Part shown: one piece after another, positions 7,241 to 16,750 of the stretch | Layout: every line of letters begins with the position of its first letter | Numbering within the stretch: the first letter of the stretch is position 1 | Origin: Candidatus Phycosocius spiralis | Lineage (GTDB): Bacteria; Pseudomonadota; Alphaproteobacteria; Caulobacterales; Aquidulcibacteraceae | Assembly (NCBI RefSeq): GCF_030158815.1 | Contig: NZ_BPFZ01000015.1 | Coordinates: 1 to 64,000, forward strand | Reading direction: 5' to 3' | Length of the DNA stretch: 64,000 nt | Notes under the pieces: generated by a model | What the model was told of the DNA's origin: nothing | What the model saw: only the letters and a program-made list of their open reading frames with translations | Databases searched by the model: none | Made by a program: the position numbers and the translations under genes

Positions 7241-8400
7241 TGGGTATGGATCAATCACCCTCTGCACGATTAGATTTTTTGAAAACCTGTTTAGAAACAG
7301 ATCCCAATAATTTACATCTTATCGAAGACACCATCGGTGCAGCGGTTGCAGCAAAACAATTATTGGTGGCGGCAGAATTGCTGGAGCACCGTGCGACTTT
7401 AGCCCCACTGAGCCCTGAATTATTAAACTTAAGCGGTCAGATTGCGCTTGAAACCAATCAATTGGCAAAAGCGATCGCTATTTTTCAATCCTTATCCCTG
7501 CAGGACCCTGAAAATCTGGTTTTTAGACTGAACCAAGCATGGGCGCTCTATTATGACCACCAACTTGAAAGTGCGTCTGCGTTATTGAACGATGAGATTG
7601 TCACAGGTTTTGCTTCTGGGTCTCTTTTAAAGTCGAGACTGCTGCATCTGGAGTCTCGGTTTGAAGAGGCTTTGGAAGTTGCCTCTCAAGGTCTTGAGCG
7701 CCACCCCAATGACCGCAATTTACTTGGGATTTCTTCCGTGTTAGCCATGGATCTAGACGACCAAGACTTGGCTTATTCTACAGCGATTTTAGCTGGTGAT
7801 AATTGCGAAGCTCTCACGACCCTAGCTATCCTTGAAATTAGAGATGGACACATCAAAGCCGCTTCTGAAAAGCTCGCTAAAGTTGCCGAAAGAGAACCTT
7901 TTTCAGCGCGCGCGGCTTTAGGCCAAGGTATGGTGAGTATGCTAGAAAATAATCTGCCTGAAGCCATTAAACATTTGAAACGTGGTGCACAGCTATTCAA
8001 GACACATGCGGGGAGTTGGGTTGCACTTGGCTGGGCAGAGCTGTTGGCTGGTAACCAATCCGAAGCAGAGGTGGTGTTTAGAAAAGCATTGGAACTGGAC
8101 CGAACTTTTGCTGAAACCCATGGTTCCATTGCTGTCATTGAGGCCCTCAAAGGAAATAGCGAAGCCAGCCAACACGCCGCTTTGACTGCCCGTCGCTTGG
8201 ACCCACAAAGTTTTGCGGCCATGTTGGCCAATGTGCTGGTTCATGCAAGTCGGGGCGAAAAAGAAATGGCAGATCACATTTTCAAACAAGCCCTTTCGAC
8301 ACCTGTTGATACAGAGGGTCGAACCCTGACTAGCCTGATAGCAAATATGACAGATCTATTTCCAAAAAACACGCTTAAGTTCAATCTATACCAAAACTAA
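7240..8400 (+). CDS. TPR-repeat protein, last gene of the flhB-flhA operon
   Basis: The 386-residue soluble protein consists of tetratricopeptide-like helix pairs along most of its length, for example ALGQGMVSMLENNLPEAIKHLKRGA and ALGWAELLAGNQSEAEVVFRKALELD, which match the TPR consensus well. No signal peptide or membrane segment is seen. Its start overlaps the flhA stop, so it is probably made together with the export gate. TPR proteins serve as scaffolds or chaperones, so a role in flagellar assembly is an inference from the operon. I know no named family member for it. Confidence 0.75.
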   Translation: MGMDQSPSARLDFLKTCLETDPNNLHLIEDTIGAAVAAKQLLVAAELLEHRATLAPLSPELLNLSGQIALETNQLAKAIAIFQSLSLQDPENLVFRLNQAWALYYDHQLESASALLNDEIVTGFASGSLLKSRLLHLESRFEEALEVASQGLERHPNDRNLLGISSVLAMDLDDQDLAYSTAILAGDNCEALTTLAILEIRDGHIKAASEKLAKVAEREPFSARAALGQGMVSMLENNLPEAIKHLKRGAQLFKTHAGSWVALGWAELLAGNQSEAEVVFRKALELDRTFAETHGSIAVIEALKGNSEASQHAALTARRLDPQSFAAMLANVLVHASRGEKEMADHIFKQALSTPVDTEGRTLTSLIANMTDLFPKNTLKFNLYQN

Positions 8401-8489
8401 TAACCGATCCGATTACGCAAATAGAATTTGGCGCTGCGAAGTGCCCATGTTAAACATCAGATTAGTTGGTCTTTATCAAAGCCCTAATC

Positions 8490-9575
8490 CTATCCAACTG
8501 ACCCAGACCTGTCGCTGCCTTGGCGTTCGATCATCCATCCTGGATACTCCGATGGCAGCGCCGAGACGCGTTCCAAAACCGCCATATCTTCGTGGGTGAG
8601 TTTGACATCAACGGCTTTGAGATTGTCGCCTAATTGGTCCAAGGTTTTGGCTCCTGTAATCACGCTGGTCACCCAGGGGCGATGTAACAGCCAAGCCAAG
8701 GCGATCTGTGCGACGCTGACATTGTGTGCATTTGCAATCGGCTCCATCGCTTCCACGCAGGCATAAACGCGATCTGTATTCACCGGTGGAAAGTCAAAGC
8801 TGGCACGGCGTGCAGAGTTCGGCCCTGCTTGATTGCGCTTAAACTTGCCGCTCAATAGTCCACCGGCCAGCGGGCTCCATGGCAGGATGGCAAGGCTCTC
8901 ACTGATGGCGAGGGGTACGACTTCCCGCTCCAGGTCACGGCTTGCTAAGGTATAATACATCTGCATAGATTCAAAGCGGGCATAACCCATTTTTTCGCTG
9001 ATTCCATTGGCTTTGGCCGTTTCCCAAGCTGCGCGATTACAAAGGCCAATATAGCGCACCCGCCCTGAGCGCACGATATCATTCAAACTATCCATCACCT
9101 CTTCAAGCGGGGTTAAAGGGTCATAGCCATGGATTTGATACAGATCGATGTGATCCATGCCCAGACGCTTGAGACTGGCATCAATCGCATTGAACAAATG
9201 CTTGCGCGACAAGCCAGAGATATTGCGGGTCGTTTGCCTGCGTGTTGCTTCAGCTTGAGCATGAGGGCTGGCATCGGGTGGAACGATATCTTGAACGCGC
9301 CCGTGCGCTTTGGTTGCGATCACGATTTCATCGCGGCGCAAGCCTTGATCCTTGATGGCATGGCCCAGCATCTCTTCGGACAGGCCATTGGCATAGACAT
9401 CGGCGGTGTCGAAGAAATTGACACCCGCGTCAAAGGCTTGGCGAATGAGTCTATTGGCTTCTTCCTGATCTTGGCCGCCAATTACGCGCCAAAAACCATT
9501 CCCGCCAAATGTCATGGTTCCAAAACATAGTTCGGAAACAACAAGGCCTGTACGGCCAAGGGTTTTGTACTTCAT
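8490..9575 (-). CDS. Aldo/keto reductase
   Basis: The 361-residue NADP(H)-dependent oxidoreductase has the AKR (beta/alpha)8 barrel. The N-terminus YKTLGRTGLVVSELCFGTMTFGG is typical. The catalytic tetrad is visible as Asp in FFDTADVYANG, the Tyr of the same motif, Lys in VIATKAHG and His in DLYQIHGYD. The cofactor-binding end has the usual VTSVITGAKTLDQLGDNL segment. It belongs to the YajO/GSP69-like group that reduces varied aldehydes; the physiological substrate cannot be told. It stands alone, transcribed toward the TPR gene. Confidence 0.88.
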   Translation of the reverse strand: MKYKTLGRTGLVVSELCFGTMTFGGNGFWRVIGGQDQEEANRLIRQAFDAGVNFFDTADVYANGLSEEMLGHAIKDQGLRRDEIVIATKAHGRVQDIVPPDASPHAQAEATRRQTTRNISGLSRKHLFNAIDASLKRLGMDHIDLYQIHGYDPLTPLEEVMDSLNDIVRSGRVRYIGLCNRAAWETAKANGISEKMGYARFESMQMYYTLASRDLEREVVPLAISESLAILPWSPLAGGLLSGKFKRNQAGPNSARRASFDFPPVNTDRVYACVEAMEPIANAHNVSVAQIALAWLLHRPWVTSVITGAKTLDQLGDNLKAVDVKLTHEDMAVLERVSALPSEYPGWMIERQGSDRSGSVG

Positions 9576-9674
9576 GATGGGTTTCCACCCTCGCCTAAAC
9601 TGAGAGCATTAAGTCTACATCACGTGCTGCACCCTTGGCTAGGCTAAACTTGGTCTTGGCATTAAGTGCACAGG

Positions 9675-10862
9675 ATGAGCCACCATGTTGACGTACTGAT
9701 TATTGGTGCCGGTGCTGCGGGCCTGATGGCGGCCGCACGAGCTGGCCAGCGTGGGCGGTCTGTGTTGGTGTTGGAGCATACCAGTACCATAGGCGCTAAA
9801 ATCCTCATATCTGGGGGCGGAAGGTGCAATTTCACCAATGTCGATATCCGCCCAGAGCGCTATATTTCGCAAAATCCCCATTTTGCCCGCTCAGCCTTGG
9901 CGCGCTATACTCAGCATGATTTCATCGCCTTGGCTAAAAGCTACCAGATTGGTTTTTATGAAAAAACATTAGGCCAATTGTTCTGTGAGGGGCCGGGCTC
10001 TGCGCGCTTGATCGTTGATATGTTGGTGGCTGAATGCACCAAAGTGGGCGTGGCCATCGCCACGGACGTAGAGATCCAAACACTCGAAAAAAAAGGCGAA
10101 GGCTTCTGTGTTCAAACCTCAGCCGGGAGAACGGTTGGAAAAAGTTTGATTATGGCCAGTGGTGGTCTCTCGATCCCTAAACTAGGGGCTTCTGACCTCG
10201 CATATCAGGTGGCGCGGCAATTTAATGTGGCTGTCATCGCACCTATGCCTGCCCTCGTCCCCTTGGTGTTTGATGGTGAGGATCGCGCGATGATGACGCA
10301 CTTAGCTGGCGTAGCGCTGGAAAGCATTGCAAAAGTGGGTAAAGCGTCGTTTCGTGAAGGCATGGTGTTCACCCATAGTGGCCTTTCGGGACCGGCTATC
10401 TTGCAGATCAGTTCTTATTGGGAAAGGGGGGAGCCCATTGCAGTGAATCTATTACCAGATCATGCCTGCGAAGCCTGGTTGATTGGCGCAAAATCCACAC
10501 GCCCACGCGCCCAGCTTGCAACAATTCTCGCAGAGCGTTTACCCAGTCGGTTGGCCCACACCTTGGCCGAGTATGCGGGCATGACCCGACCGATGGCCGA
10601 TCAAAAAGATGCCGATCTCAAAGACCTCGCCAAGAAGTTACAACACTGGCAACTTACGCCCAGTGGCGATGAAGGTTATGCGAAGGCCGAAGTTACACGT
10701 GGCGGGATCGATACCAACGCCTTGTCGCAAAAAACCATGGAATCCAAATCCTGCCCTGGCTTATTCTTTATCGGTGAAGCCGTCGACGTCACAGGCTGGC
10801 TCGGAGGCTATAATTTCCAATGGGCGTGGTCGAGTGGGGTGGCTGCAGGGGACGCGGCATAA
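9675..10862 (+). CDS. BaiN/YhiN-family (HI0933-like) flavoprotein
   Basis: This is a 395-residue FAD-dependent oxidoreductase of the HI0933-like family. Evidence is the N-terminal dinucleotide-binding motif VLIIGAGAAGLMAAARAG, the family marker GGGRCNFTN near residue 50, THSGLSGPAILQIS in the middle, and the C-terminal GLFFIGEAVDVTGWLGGYNFQWAWSSG, which closes the FAD site. The role of these proteins in most bacteria is not known; one relative reduces bile-acid intermediates. An upstream GTG at 9666 is possible, but ATG 9675 gives the standard N-terminus. Confidence 0.9.
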   Translation: MSHHVDVLIIGAGAAGLMAAARAGQRGRSVLVLEHTSTIGAKILISGGGRCNFTNVDIRPERYISQNPHFARSALARYTQHDFIALAKSYQIGFYEKTLGQLFCEGPGSARLIVDMLVAECTKVGVAIATDVEIQTLEKKGEGFCVQTSAGRTVGKSLIMASGGLSIPKLGASDLAYQVARQFNVAVIAPMPALVPLVFDGEDRAMMTHLAGVALESIAKVGKASFREGMVFTHSGLSGPAILQISSYWERGEPIAVNLLPDHACEAWLIGAKSTRPRAQLATILAERLPSRLAHTLAEYAGMTRPMADQKDADLKDLAKKLQHWQLTPSGDEGYAKAEVTRGGIDTNALSQKTMESKSCPGLFFIGEAVDVTGWLGGYNFQWAWSSGVAAGDAA

Positions 10863-11043
10863 GGTTTGGAATGCGCCGCGATCACATTGGAAATGCAAAG
10901 ATTCAAGGTGATAACTTTTGATACCGGATCCATACTAAATCGCACAAACTTGACATTTTACCGCATTTAACCCAAATGAAAGCTATGTTTGCAAGTCAAT
11001 GCTAATCATTGCCTGCGAAGGTAGGCAACATAAGGAATCAGTC

Positions 11044-11256
11044 GTGGACGTTTCATCCTTGATGAATGCAAAAATGCAAGCTCAAGCCGCCCGTTTGCAA
11101 GTGGCGGCTTTGCGTGCTGTTCAAGAAACCCAAGGGCAGTTTGCCCCAGCTTCCCAGCAAGCTCTCTCAACATTGTCGCAAGCCATCGTACAAAGCCAAG
11201 ATCATTTTGCCGTCAGTGCATCTAAAACCATAAGTGGCATTGATATCGTCGTTTAA
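11044..11256 (+). CDS. Small YjfB-like putative motility protein
   Basis: The 70-residue protein from GTG 11044 has an AAGGAA ribosome binding site about seven bases upstream; a longer version from ATG 10999 is possible but has none. The N-terminus VDVSSLMNAKMQAQ and the C-terminal GIDIVV resemble the small YjfB 'putative motility' family (MDI..L at the start, IDI near the end). It is Ala/Gln-rich and probably helical. The biochemical role of the family is unknown to me. The match is weak in the middle, so the assignment is tentative. Confidence 0.5.
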   Translation: MDVSSLMNAKMQAQAARLQVAALRAVQETQGQFAPASQQALSTLSQAIVQSQDHFAVSASKTISGIDIVV

Positions 11257-11263
11257 GCATTTT

Positions 11264-12076
11264 CTAAGTTTTCTCGCGTGCGCTTTTCAGGGCGCTGTCG
11301 AGCGCATCTTTATTAAAGCCTGAAATCAATGTGCCATTTATTACAAAGCCTGGTGTGCCCCCGATGGCTAGCTCGGCTGCTTGTTTGCGTATCCCGTCAA
11401 TGATGACTTCAACTTTAGGCGAATGCATCTCTTTGCGCAAAACTTCCACATTAAGGCCGACTTGGCTGGCAATTTGAAGGATTTGTTCTGGATTTAGGTC
11501 CCCACGAGCTGACATTAAAGCGTTATGCATAGGCAGATATTTGCCCTGATAAGAAGCAGCTATTGCGGCTTTTGCGGCAAGGACTGAGTTTTCCGACAAA
11601 ATGGGGAATTCCTTGAAAATGATCCGCACATCCTTGCGTGTGGCCATTACCTTGGCGACCCAAGCTTGGGCTGCATGACAATAGCCGCATTTATAGTCAA
11701 AAAACTCGATCAAAGTGATTTTGGCGTTGGCGGGTCCGAAGCTGAACTGGGCATGCTCTGATGTCAGCCTCACAAAGGCGGAAGCAGCCCGTGCATTTTG
11801 CTGGCTCACTTGCTTTGTCTCATAAGCATGCTGCGCTTCGAGTAGGATTTCAGGGTTGGCTACCAATTCATCGCGGATAAGAGCCCGCACAGCCATTTGT
11901 TGTTCTTTACTTAAGGTTTGAATGAGAGTGGCGTTTTTGGATCTAGGCAGGGCCGCACCGTCCTTGGTTGCTTCATCCATCATGCTATTGGGTTGCTCTG
12001 GTTGTTTAGCGCACCCTATTGGGGTCATGAAAAACAATAAAAGGACTGTGATGTGCGCAAACAAAGCAAAACGCAT
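11264..12076 (-). CDS. DsbA-family thioredoxin-fold lipoprotein
   Basis: The 270-residue secreted disulfide oxidoreductase begins with a lipoprotein signal ending TPIGC (Cys22). A helical N-terminal region holds a VRALIRDELVANPEILLEA segment, as in the Com1/ScsC/BdbD-like group that carries an oligomerisation domain. The thioredoxin domain starts near residue 115, with the active site CGYC at Cys130-Cys133 in EFFDYKCGYCH and the cis-proline loop GGTPGF. It should introduce or shuffle disulfides in periplasmic proteins. A good GGAG site lies five bases before the ATG. It follows the metalloprotease gene in the same direction with a 47-base gap. Confidence 0.9.
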   Translation of the reverse strand: MRFALFAHITVLLLFFMTPIGCAKQPEQPNSMMDEATKDGAALPRSKNATLIQTLSKEQQMAVRALIRDELVANPEILLEAQHAYETKQVSQQNARAASAFVRLTSEHAQFSFGPANAKITLIEFFDYKCGYCHAAQAWVAKVMATRKDVRIIFKEFPILSENSVLAAKAAIAASYQGKYLPMHNALMSARGDLNPEQILQIASQVGLNVEVLRKEMHSPKVEVIIDGIRKQAAELAIGGTPGFVINGTLISGFNKDALDSALKSAREKT

Positions 12077-12123
12077 CTAAATCTCCGCTTTGAAAGGATC
12101 AAACTAAGATTTGAATCTATAGA

Positions 12124-13629
12124 TTAGTCCCTATGGCCCGCGTGTTCATATCCGTCAACAGCCCGCCACAAAGGTTTCCCTTGTTGTATTTCTTGACCAG
12201 CCGCCCCTAACATGTGTTCGGGCACAAATTGCAAATCCGCAGGGTCGCCGCCCCGTTTGCGGGCTTTGGTCGCTTCAGGTAAAGTGATGGTCGAAATATC
12301 AAATGCCCGTCGCCATTCAGGTGTGGAGCGCACCAAATTGCGCAGAGCGAGTTCAGAAAACCGATGCGCGCGCACCAAGTCACCCAAATGATAGGCTTCC
12401 TCGGCTGTGGCGAGGCGGGCTAAGCCCACTTGACCATTACGGTCAGCCACCACTGCCAATTGATTCCAAGCAAAAGCATTATCAGGCTCAAGGCGCAAGG
12501 CGGTCCGTAAGCTGGCCTCAGCTTCGGCGCGTAATTCGCTTTGCTCAGTTGCTAACAAGGACCGCGCAAGCCCGATGTGGAGAAGGGCTTCATTCGGGGC
12601 CAGTAGAACAGCCTGTCGATTGGGCGCGATCGAGGCCTGTGCCTTGCCATTTTCATAATAGATTTGACCCAGTAATTCATGGAAATAGGGGTTGTTGGGG
12701 TGTTCGTCGATCAGCTTTTGGGTTTCGCGCACGGAGGTTACAAGATCTGGTGCGCGAAAGGCCGCAATCGCGCGAGCGTAGCGCGCATAGATTGACTGAT
12801 CCGAGGCTGGATATTTAACAAAGGTACGCGATGGGGTGTATAAAAAAGCTTGAATCTTCGCCTGCATCATTTTGAGCCGGTCAATATCGGCAGGGCTATC
12901 GAGCACGTCCTTATTGGATTGCTCATTGACCCGATTTTGCAGCGCTTGGATGCGGTCTCCCGATAAGGGATGCGAGCGGAAATAGGGTTCACGCCGTGAG
13001 TCTGCCAGAATTTCATTATAACGAAACTTGGTAAAAAACTCGACCAAGCCGCGCCCTGATTGTCCAGATTTTTCTAGAAAGGTCACCGCAGCTTGATCTG
13101 CACTACTTTCTTGTACGCGGGTAAACGTAAAAAAGCTCAACATGGCAAATTGCTGTGAACTTGCAAGCAGTGCCGCACCCGCATCGGGGGCTCCAGCAGC
13201 TATGGCAACCAATCCTAAAGCAATGGTGATATAGGCCGGTCGCATCGCTTCACGCATATAAGCGTCAGATCGGGCTAAATGCCCCCCCGCTATATGACCA
13301 GTCTCATGGGCAATGACACCTTTCAGCTGATTGGGAGTTTCTGTTTCTAAGATAAGACCGGTATGAAGAAACACGTTTTGGCCATTGGTTACAAAGGCAT
13401 TTAGGGTTTTATCCCCAACCAAATAAATGCGCACATCTTGGGGTGCTAGTCCAGCTGCTACAAACAAAGGGTCTGAATAGTCACGCAAAGTTCGCTCAAT
13501 CTCAGCATCGCGTACCAAGGACTGCGCATGTGCCGTTATGGGGACCACCACAAGTGCCGCGCAAGCGATAAGCTGGGCCAGCCAATTGACCCTTGTAGGC
13601 TTGCTCGATGTGCAACTGGCATAAGCCAT
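12124..13629 (-). CDS. BepA-like M48 metalloprotease with TPR domain
   Basis: The 501-residue periplasmic zinc protease has a signal peptide ending in AHAQ near residue 36. The M48 domain has HETGH at residues 108-112 (VIAHETGHIAGGH) and a third metal ligand in RVQESSADQAA. The C-terminal half (about 260-440) consists of TPR-like helices. This architecture is that of BepA/YfgC, which takes part in quality control of LptD and BAM substrates at the outer membrane. An AAGGA box precedes the ATG. The gene is probably co-transcribed with the DsbA-like gene downstream, which fits since LptD folding depends on disulfides. Confidence 0.88.
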   Translation of the reverse strand: MAYASCTSSKPTRVNWLAQLIACAALVVVPITAHAQSLVRDAEIERTLRDYSDPLFVAAGLAPQDVRIYLVGDKTLNAFVTNGQNVFLHTGLILETETPNQLKGVIAHETGHIAGGHLARSDAYMREAMRPAYITIALGLVAIAAGAPDAGAALLASSQQFAMLSFFTFTRVQESSADQAAVTFLEKSGQSGRGLVEFFTKFRYNEILADSRREPYFRSHPLSGDRIQALQNRVNEQSNKDVLDSPADIDRLKMMQAKIQAFLYTPSRTFVKYPASDQSIYARYARAIAAFRAPDLVTSVRETQKLIDEHPNNPYFHELLGQIYYENGKAQASIAPNRQAVLLAPNEALLHIGLARSLLATEQSELRAEAEASLRTALRLEPDNAFAWNQLAVVADRNGQVGLARLATAEEAYHLGDLVRAHRFSELALRNLVRSTPEWRRAFDISTITLPEATKARKRGGDPADLQFVPEHMLGAAGQEIQQGKPLWRAVDGYEHAGHRD

Positions 13630-13740
13630 GCTGGAGTATCCTTATTTGGACGCTAATTGGCACTGAGATAAGCCATTTAGGCTCACCCATCCTTGCGTGA
13701 GTGCGCTGGAGTTCCGTTTTCACCCCTATTGGGGCAATTT

Positions 13741-13768
13741 CGCGGCAGACTTATTGAAATCTGCCGCG
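13741..13768. terminator. 9-bp hairpin downstream of rne
   Basis: CGCGGCAGA (13741-13749) and its exact complement (13760-13768) flank a 10-base loop, 26 bases after the rne stop. A smaller CCCC-TATT-GGGG hairpin lies at 13723-13734. Neither is followed by a clear T-run, so this may be a transcript-end stabiliser or a weak terminator between rne and the metalloprotease gene. Confidence 0.35.
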
Positions 13769-13793
13769 AGGATGCAAAATGCTATGCCGCCAC

Positions 13794-16259
13794 TTATGCC
13801 CCAAAAAGTTTTTGGGCATTACGCGACCACCACCCACTTTTGCGGGGTGCTTTGGGATCAACATTGGATTCAGGTTCAATGGTTGGTGCGCTGACACGGG
13901 ATTTAGGCGTAATCTCTGCCGCTGCAGCAAGTGCCACGCTAGGCTCTTTCACTTTGCGGGGGCGAGCCCGCTTGGCTGGCACATTGTTATGAGGGGGCTT
14001 ATCTGTTGGAACGCCATCAGGTGCCGCTACTGTTTCTGGCTTGGGGGTGATGGATTCACTTTGGCTTGGTGCCAGGCTATCACCACTTCTGCGCAGTGGG
14101 CGCTTGCGTTTTGGTGGCGCATCCGCAGTTGGCATTGAGGCTAGTTGGCTAAGGTCCGAACCGATTTCTGCGGTTAAATCCCCGCCATCCGTATCGATCG
14201 TGATGGTTTCCATGCCGGAGATCTCCAGACCTGCACCCTCCCCATTGCTGCTGTCGCCATGAGCGAGCCGTGAGGCTTCGCCTTCGCGTCTTCTACGACC
14301 ACCCCGACGCCCTCTGCGGCGCCGACGACGGGCTTGGGCTTCGGTTGGGGTTTCATCTGAAGGTGGAGTGTCTTCATCGCCCTCGCCACTTTCTTCGCCT
14401 GCTAAACCCATCAGACCATTGAGGTTGGTCTGGCTGGCTGGATTGGGTTCGCCTTCGCCCATGTCGTCACGGCGGCCACCGCGACGGCGGCGACGGCGTC
14501 TTGTCCCATCGCTAAGCCTATCACCTTCTCCTTGAGGGCGCGGGGCTTGGGCATTTTCCCCTTCACCATCGTCATACGCGTTTTCCTCATCCCCGTCTTT
14601 GATCGTTTGGGTGAACAAGTCTGCCTCTTCATCAACGGGCTCATCGATTTTGATGTAGAGGGGGACAAAATCCTCCTCAAACACTTCTTCGCCTGGCTCA
14701 ACAATTTCAAAGCGATAATGGCCTAGACTCATATCTGATTGCGCAAACACCCGCACCACCAAGCCACGTTCATGAAACAAGCGGGTCAGATGATCACGTT
14801 TTTCGTTCAACAGATAAAGGGCTGTGGCGATGTCGGCATGCAAAGCGACTTCGCAATCCTTGCGATTGGCGACAGCGGCTTCCACAGCGCGTAACGCTTG
14901 CAGTGAGGCCGATTCTGGAGAGCGTACCCGCCCATTGCCTTCGCAGGTAGGGCAAATGTGGCTAGAACCTTCCAATACCCCGGTTCGGCGGCGTTGGCGT
15001 GAGATTTCTAATAGACCAAAGCCGGAAATCTTGCCCATTTGTACACGCGCGCGGTCAAATCGAAGAGCGTCTTTCATACGTTTTTCAACTGAGCGGTCGT
15101 TGCGGTTTTCTTCCATGTCGATGAAGTCAAGCACAACCAGTCCGGCTAAATCGCGCAGGCGCATTTGCCGGGCGGCTTCATCGGCGGCTTCCAAATTCGT
15201 TTTAAGAGCGGTTGATTCAATCGAACGTTCACGGGTTGAGCGGCCAGAATTCACATCGATCGCAACCAAGGCTTCGGTTTGGTTGATGACTATATAGCCA
15301 CCAGAGCGCAGTTGCACGATTGGAGAATGAATGCTCTCAAGCTGGCTTTCCACTTTCATGCGTGAAAATAAGGGGGTTGCACCTTTATAAAGTTGAACTT
15401 TTTTTGCATGGCTTGGCATGAGCATTTTCATGAAGTCTTTGGCCTCACGATAGGCGTCTTCACCCTCGACGAGAATGGCATCGACATCCTTGTCATAGAG
15501 ATCGCGCACCGCGCGCTTGACCAGATTATCTTCCTCATGGATTTGTGAAGGAGCGATGGATTTCATCGTCCGGTCTCGAATATCGTCCCAAAGCCGCAAG
15601 AGATATTCATAATCACGCTTTATTTCGGTTTTGGTCCGTTTCGCGCCAGCCGTGCGTATGATGAGGCCCATGCCCTTAGGCACTTCCAGCTCTGATATAA
15701 CCGACTTTAGGCGTTTTCGATCCCCAGTTGCTGTAATCTTGCGCGAAATCCCGCCACCGCGTGGTGTATTGGGCATTAAGACGCAATAGCGCCCTGCAAG
15801 CGACAAATAAGTGGTGAGAGCCGCACCCTTATTGCCGCGCTCCTCTTTAACAGCCTGCACCAACATGATTTGGCGGCGGCGAATGACTTCTTGGATTTTA
15901 TAATGGCGCTGGGCGGCGCGACGTGCGCGCACTTGTTCATCATCGCCATCACCTTCCTCATCTAAGGCGGCAAGGGCAGCCTCTTCGGCTAAAATGGCTT
16001 CGCGGTCAGCTGCAGGGATTTGATAATAGTCTGGGTGAATTTCACTAAAGGCCATAAAGCCATGGCGATTGCCGCCAAAATCCACAAATCCAGCCTGTAA
16101 GGAAGGTTCAACGCGGGTGACTTTTGCAAGATAAATATTACCACGTATTTGCTTTTTTGACGCAGATTCGAAGTCAAAATCTTCAATTTGATTTCCTGCG
16201 AGCACGACAACCCGGGTTTCTTCTGGGTGGGCCGCGTCGATTAACATAGTCTTGGGCAT
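13794..16259 (-). CDS. rne: Ribonuclease E
   Basis: The 821-residue endoribonuclease is the core of the RNA degradosome. Its S1 domain carries the acidic/helical insertion typical of alphaproteobacterial RNase E (about residues 80-130). The DNase I-like part has the metal-binding aspartates in VAIDVNSG and VVLDFIDME. The Zn-link is CPTCEGNGRV. The C-terminal third is disordered, with acidic runs and arginine-rich blocks for RNA binding, and ends GWWSRNAQKLFGA, which resembles the GWW peptide that recruits PNPase in Caulobacter. The start at 16259 is preferred over 16298 because GGAG lies nine bases upstream and the N-terminus then matches the family. Confidence 0.93.
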   Translation of the reverse strand: MPKTMLIDAAHPEETRVVVLAGNQIEDFDFESASKKQIRGNIYLAKVTRVEPSLQAGFVDFGGNRHGFMAFSEIHPDYYQIPAADREAILAEEAALAALDEEGDGDDEQVRARRAAQRHYKIQEVIRRRQIMLVQAVKEERGNKGAALTTYLSLAGRYCVLMPNTPRGGGISRKITATGDRKRLKSVISELEVPKGMGLIIRTAGAKRTKTEIKRDYEYLLRLWDDIRDRTMKSIAPSQIHEEDNLVKRAVRDLYDKDVDAILVEGEDAYREAKDFMKMLMPSHAKKVQLYKGATPLFSRMKVESQLESIHSPIVQLRSGGYIVINQTEALVAIDVNSGRSTRERSIESTALKTNLEAADEAARQMRLRDLAGLVVLDFIDMEENRNDRSVEKRMKDALRFDRARVQMGKISGFGLLEISRQRRRTGVLEGSSHICPTCEGNGRVRSPESASLQALRAVEAAVANRKDCEVALHADIATALYLLNEKRDHLTRLFHERGLVVRVFAQSDMSLGHYRFEIVEPGEEVFEEDFVPLYIKIDEPVDEEADLFTQTIKDGDEENAYDDGEGENAQAPRPQGEGDRLSDGTRRRRRRRGGRRDDMGEGEPNPASQTNLNGLMGLAGEESGEGDEDTPPSDETPTEAQARRRRRRGRRGGRRRREGEASRLAHGDSSNGEGAGLEISGMETITIDTDGGDLTAEIGSDLSQLASMPTADAPPKRKRPLRRSGDSLAPSQSESITPKPETVAAPDGVPTDKPPHNNVPAKRARPRKVKEPSVALAAAAEITPKSRVSAPTIEPESNVDPKAPRKSGWWSRNAQKLFGA

Positions 16260-16750
16260 TGAAAAAGGCTCCAGCGTGCGCCACACGCCGCAGGGCAACG
16301 CAGGGGCGTCGTCTCAGGGCACATGCGCACGAAATGTGAAAGGTTGGTCGACAAAGTCGGCGCAGAACGAAGCATGGATCGACAATGCCACCCCTATCCC
16401 GGCCATAAGGCCGTTGCGACTGGCAGATTTGTGCCAAGACTTCGCACTGGACAGGTATTAAGTTTGAAGATGTGGCGCGCATTTTTTGGCTTCGCAGCGT
16501 CCCGAATGAATGAGCTATAGGCCCATTAAGTGAAAAGGGCGAGGTTTGGCAGCATCATGCGCCAGTCTTTCCCCAAAATAGCAATGCTTCATAAACCGCA
16601 TCCGACTTAATCCGCACTAAGCCTATCATGCCCCACTTTGTTAAGAAAAGAAAGCGCGACATGCGTCCTGATTTCACATTGGACACGATCCTATGGTTGC
16701 CGTTAATGAGATAAACGCGATTTCAAAATGGATTCGGTAGCCCACGCCAT
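16260..16750. promoter_or_regulatory. Divergent control region between rne and the amidase gene
   Basis: This 491-base stretch has no convincing gene. It must hold the promoters of rne (leftward) and the amidase gene (rightward). RNase E usually has a long autoregulatory leader, and the 260 bases next to rne would fit one, but I could not make out a conserved fold. Confidence 0.4.

Noticed and set aside
14824-15297. Long rightward frame inside rne (157 codons)
   Set aside because: It lies fully antisense to the conserved RNase E catalytic domain, and its composition (Ser/Arg/Ala-rich) is that of a shadow frame.
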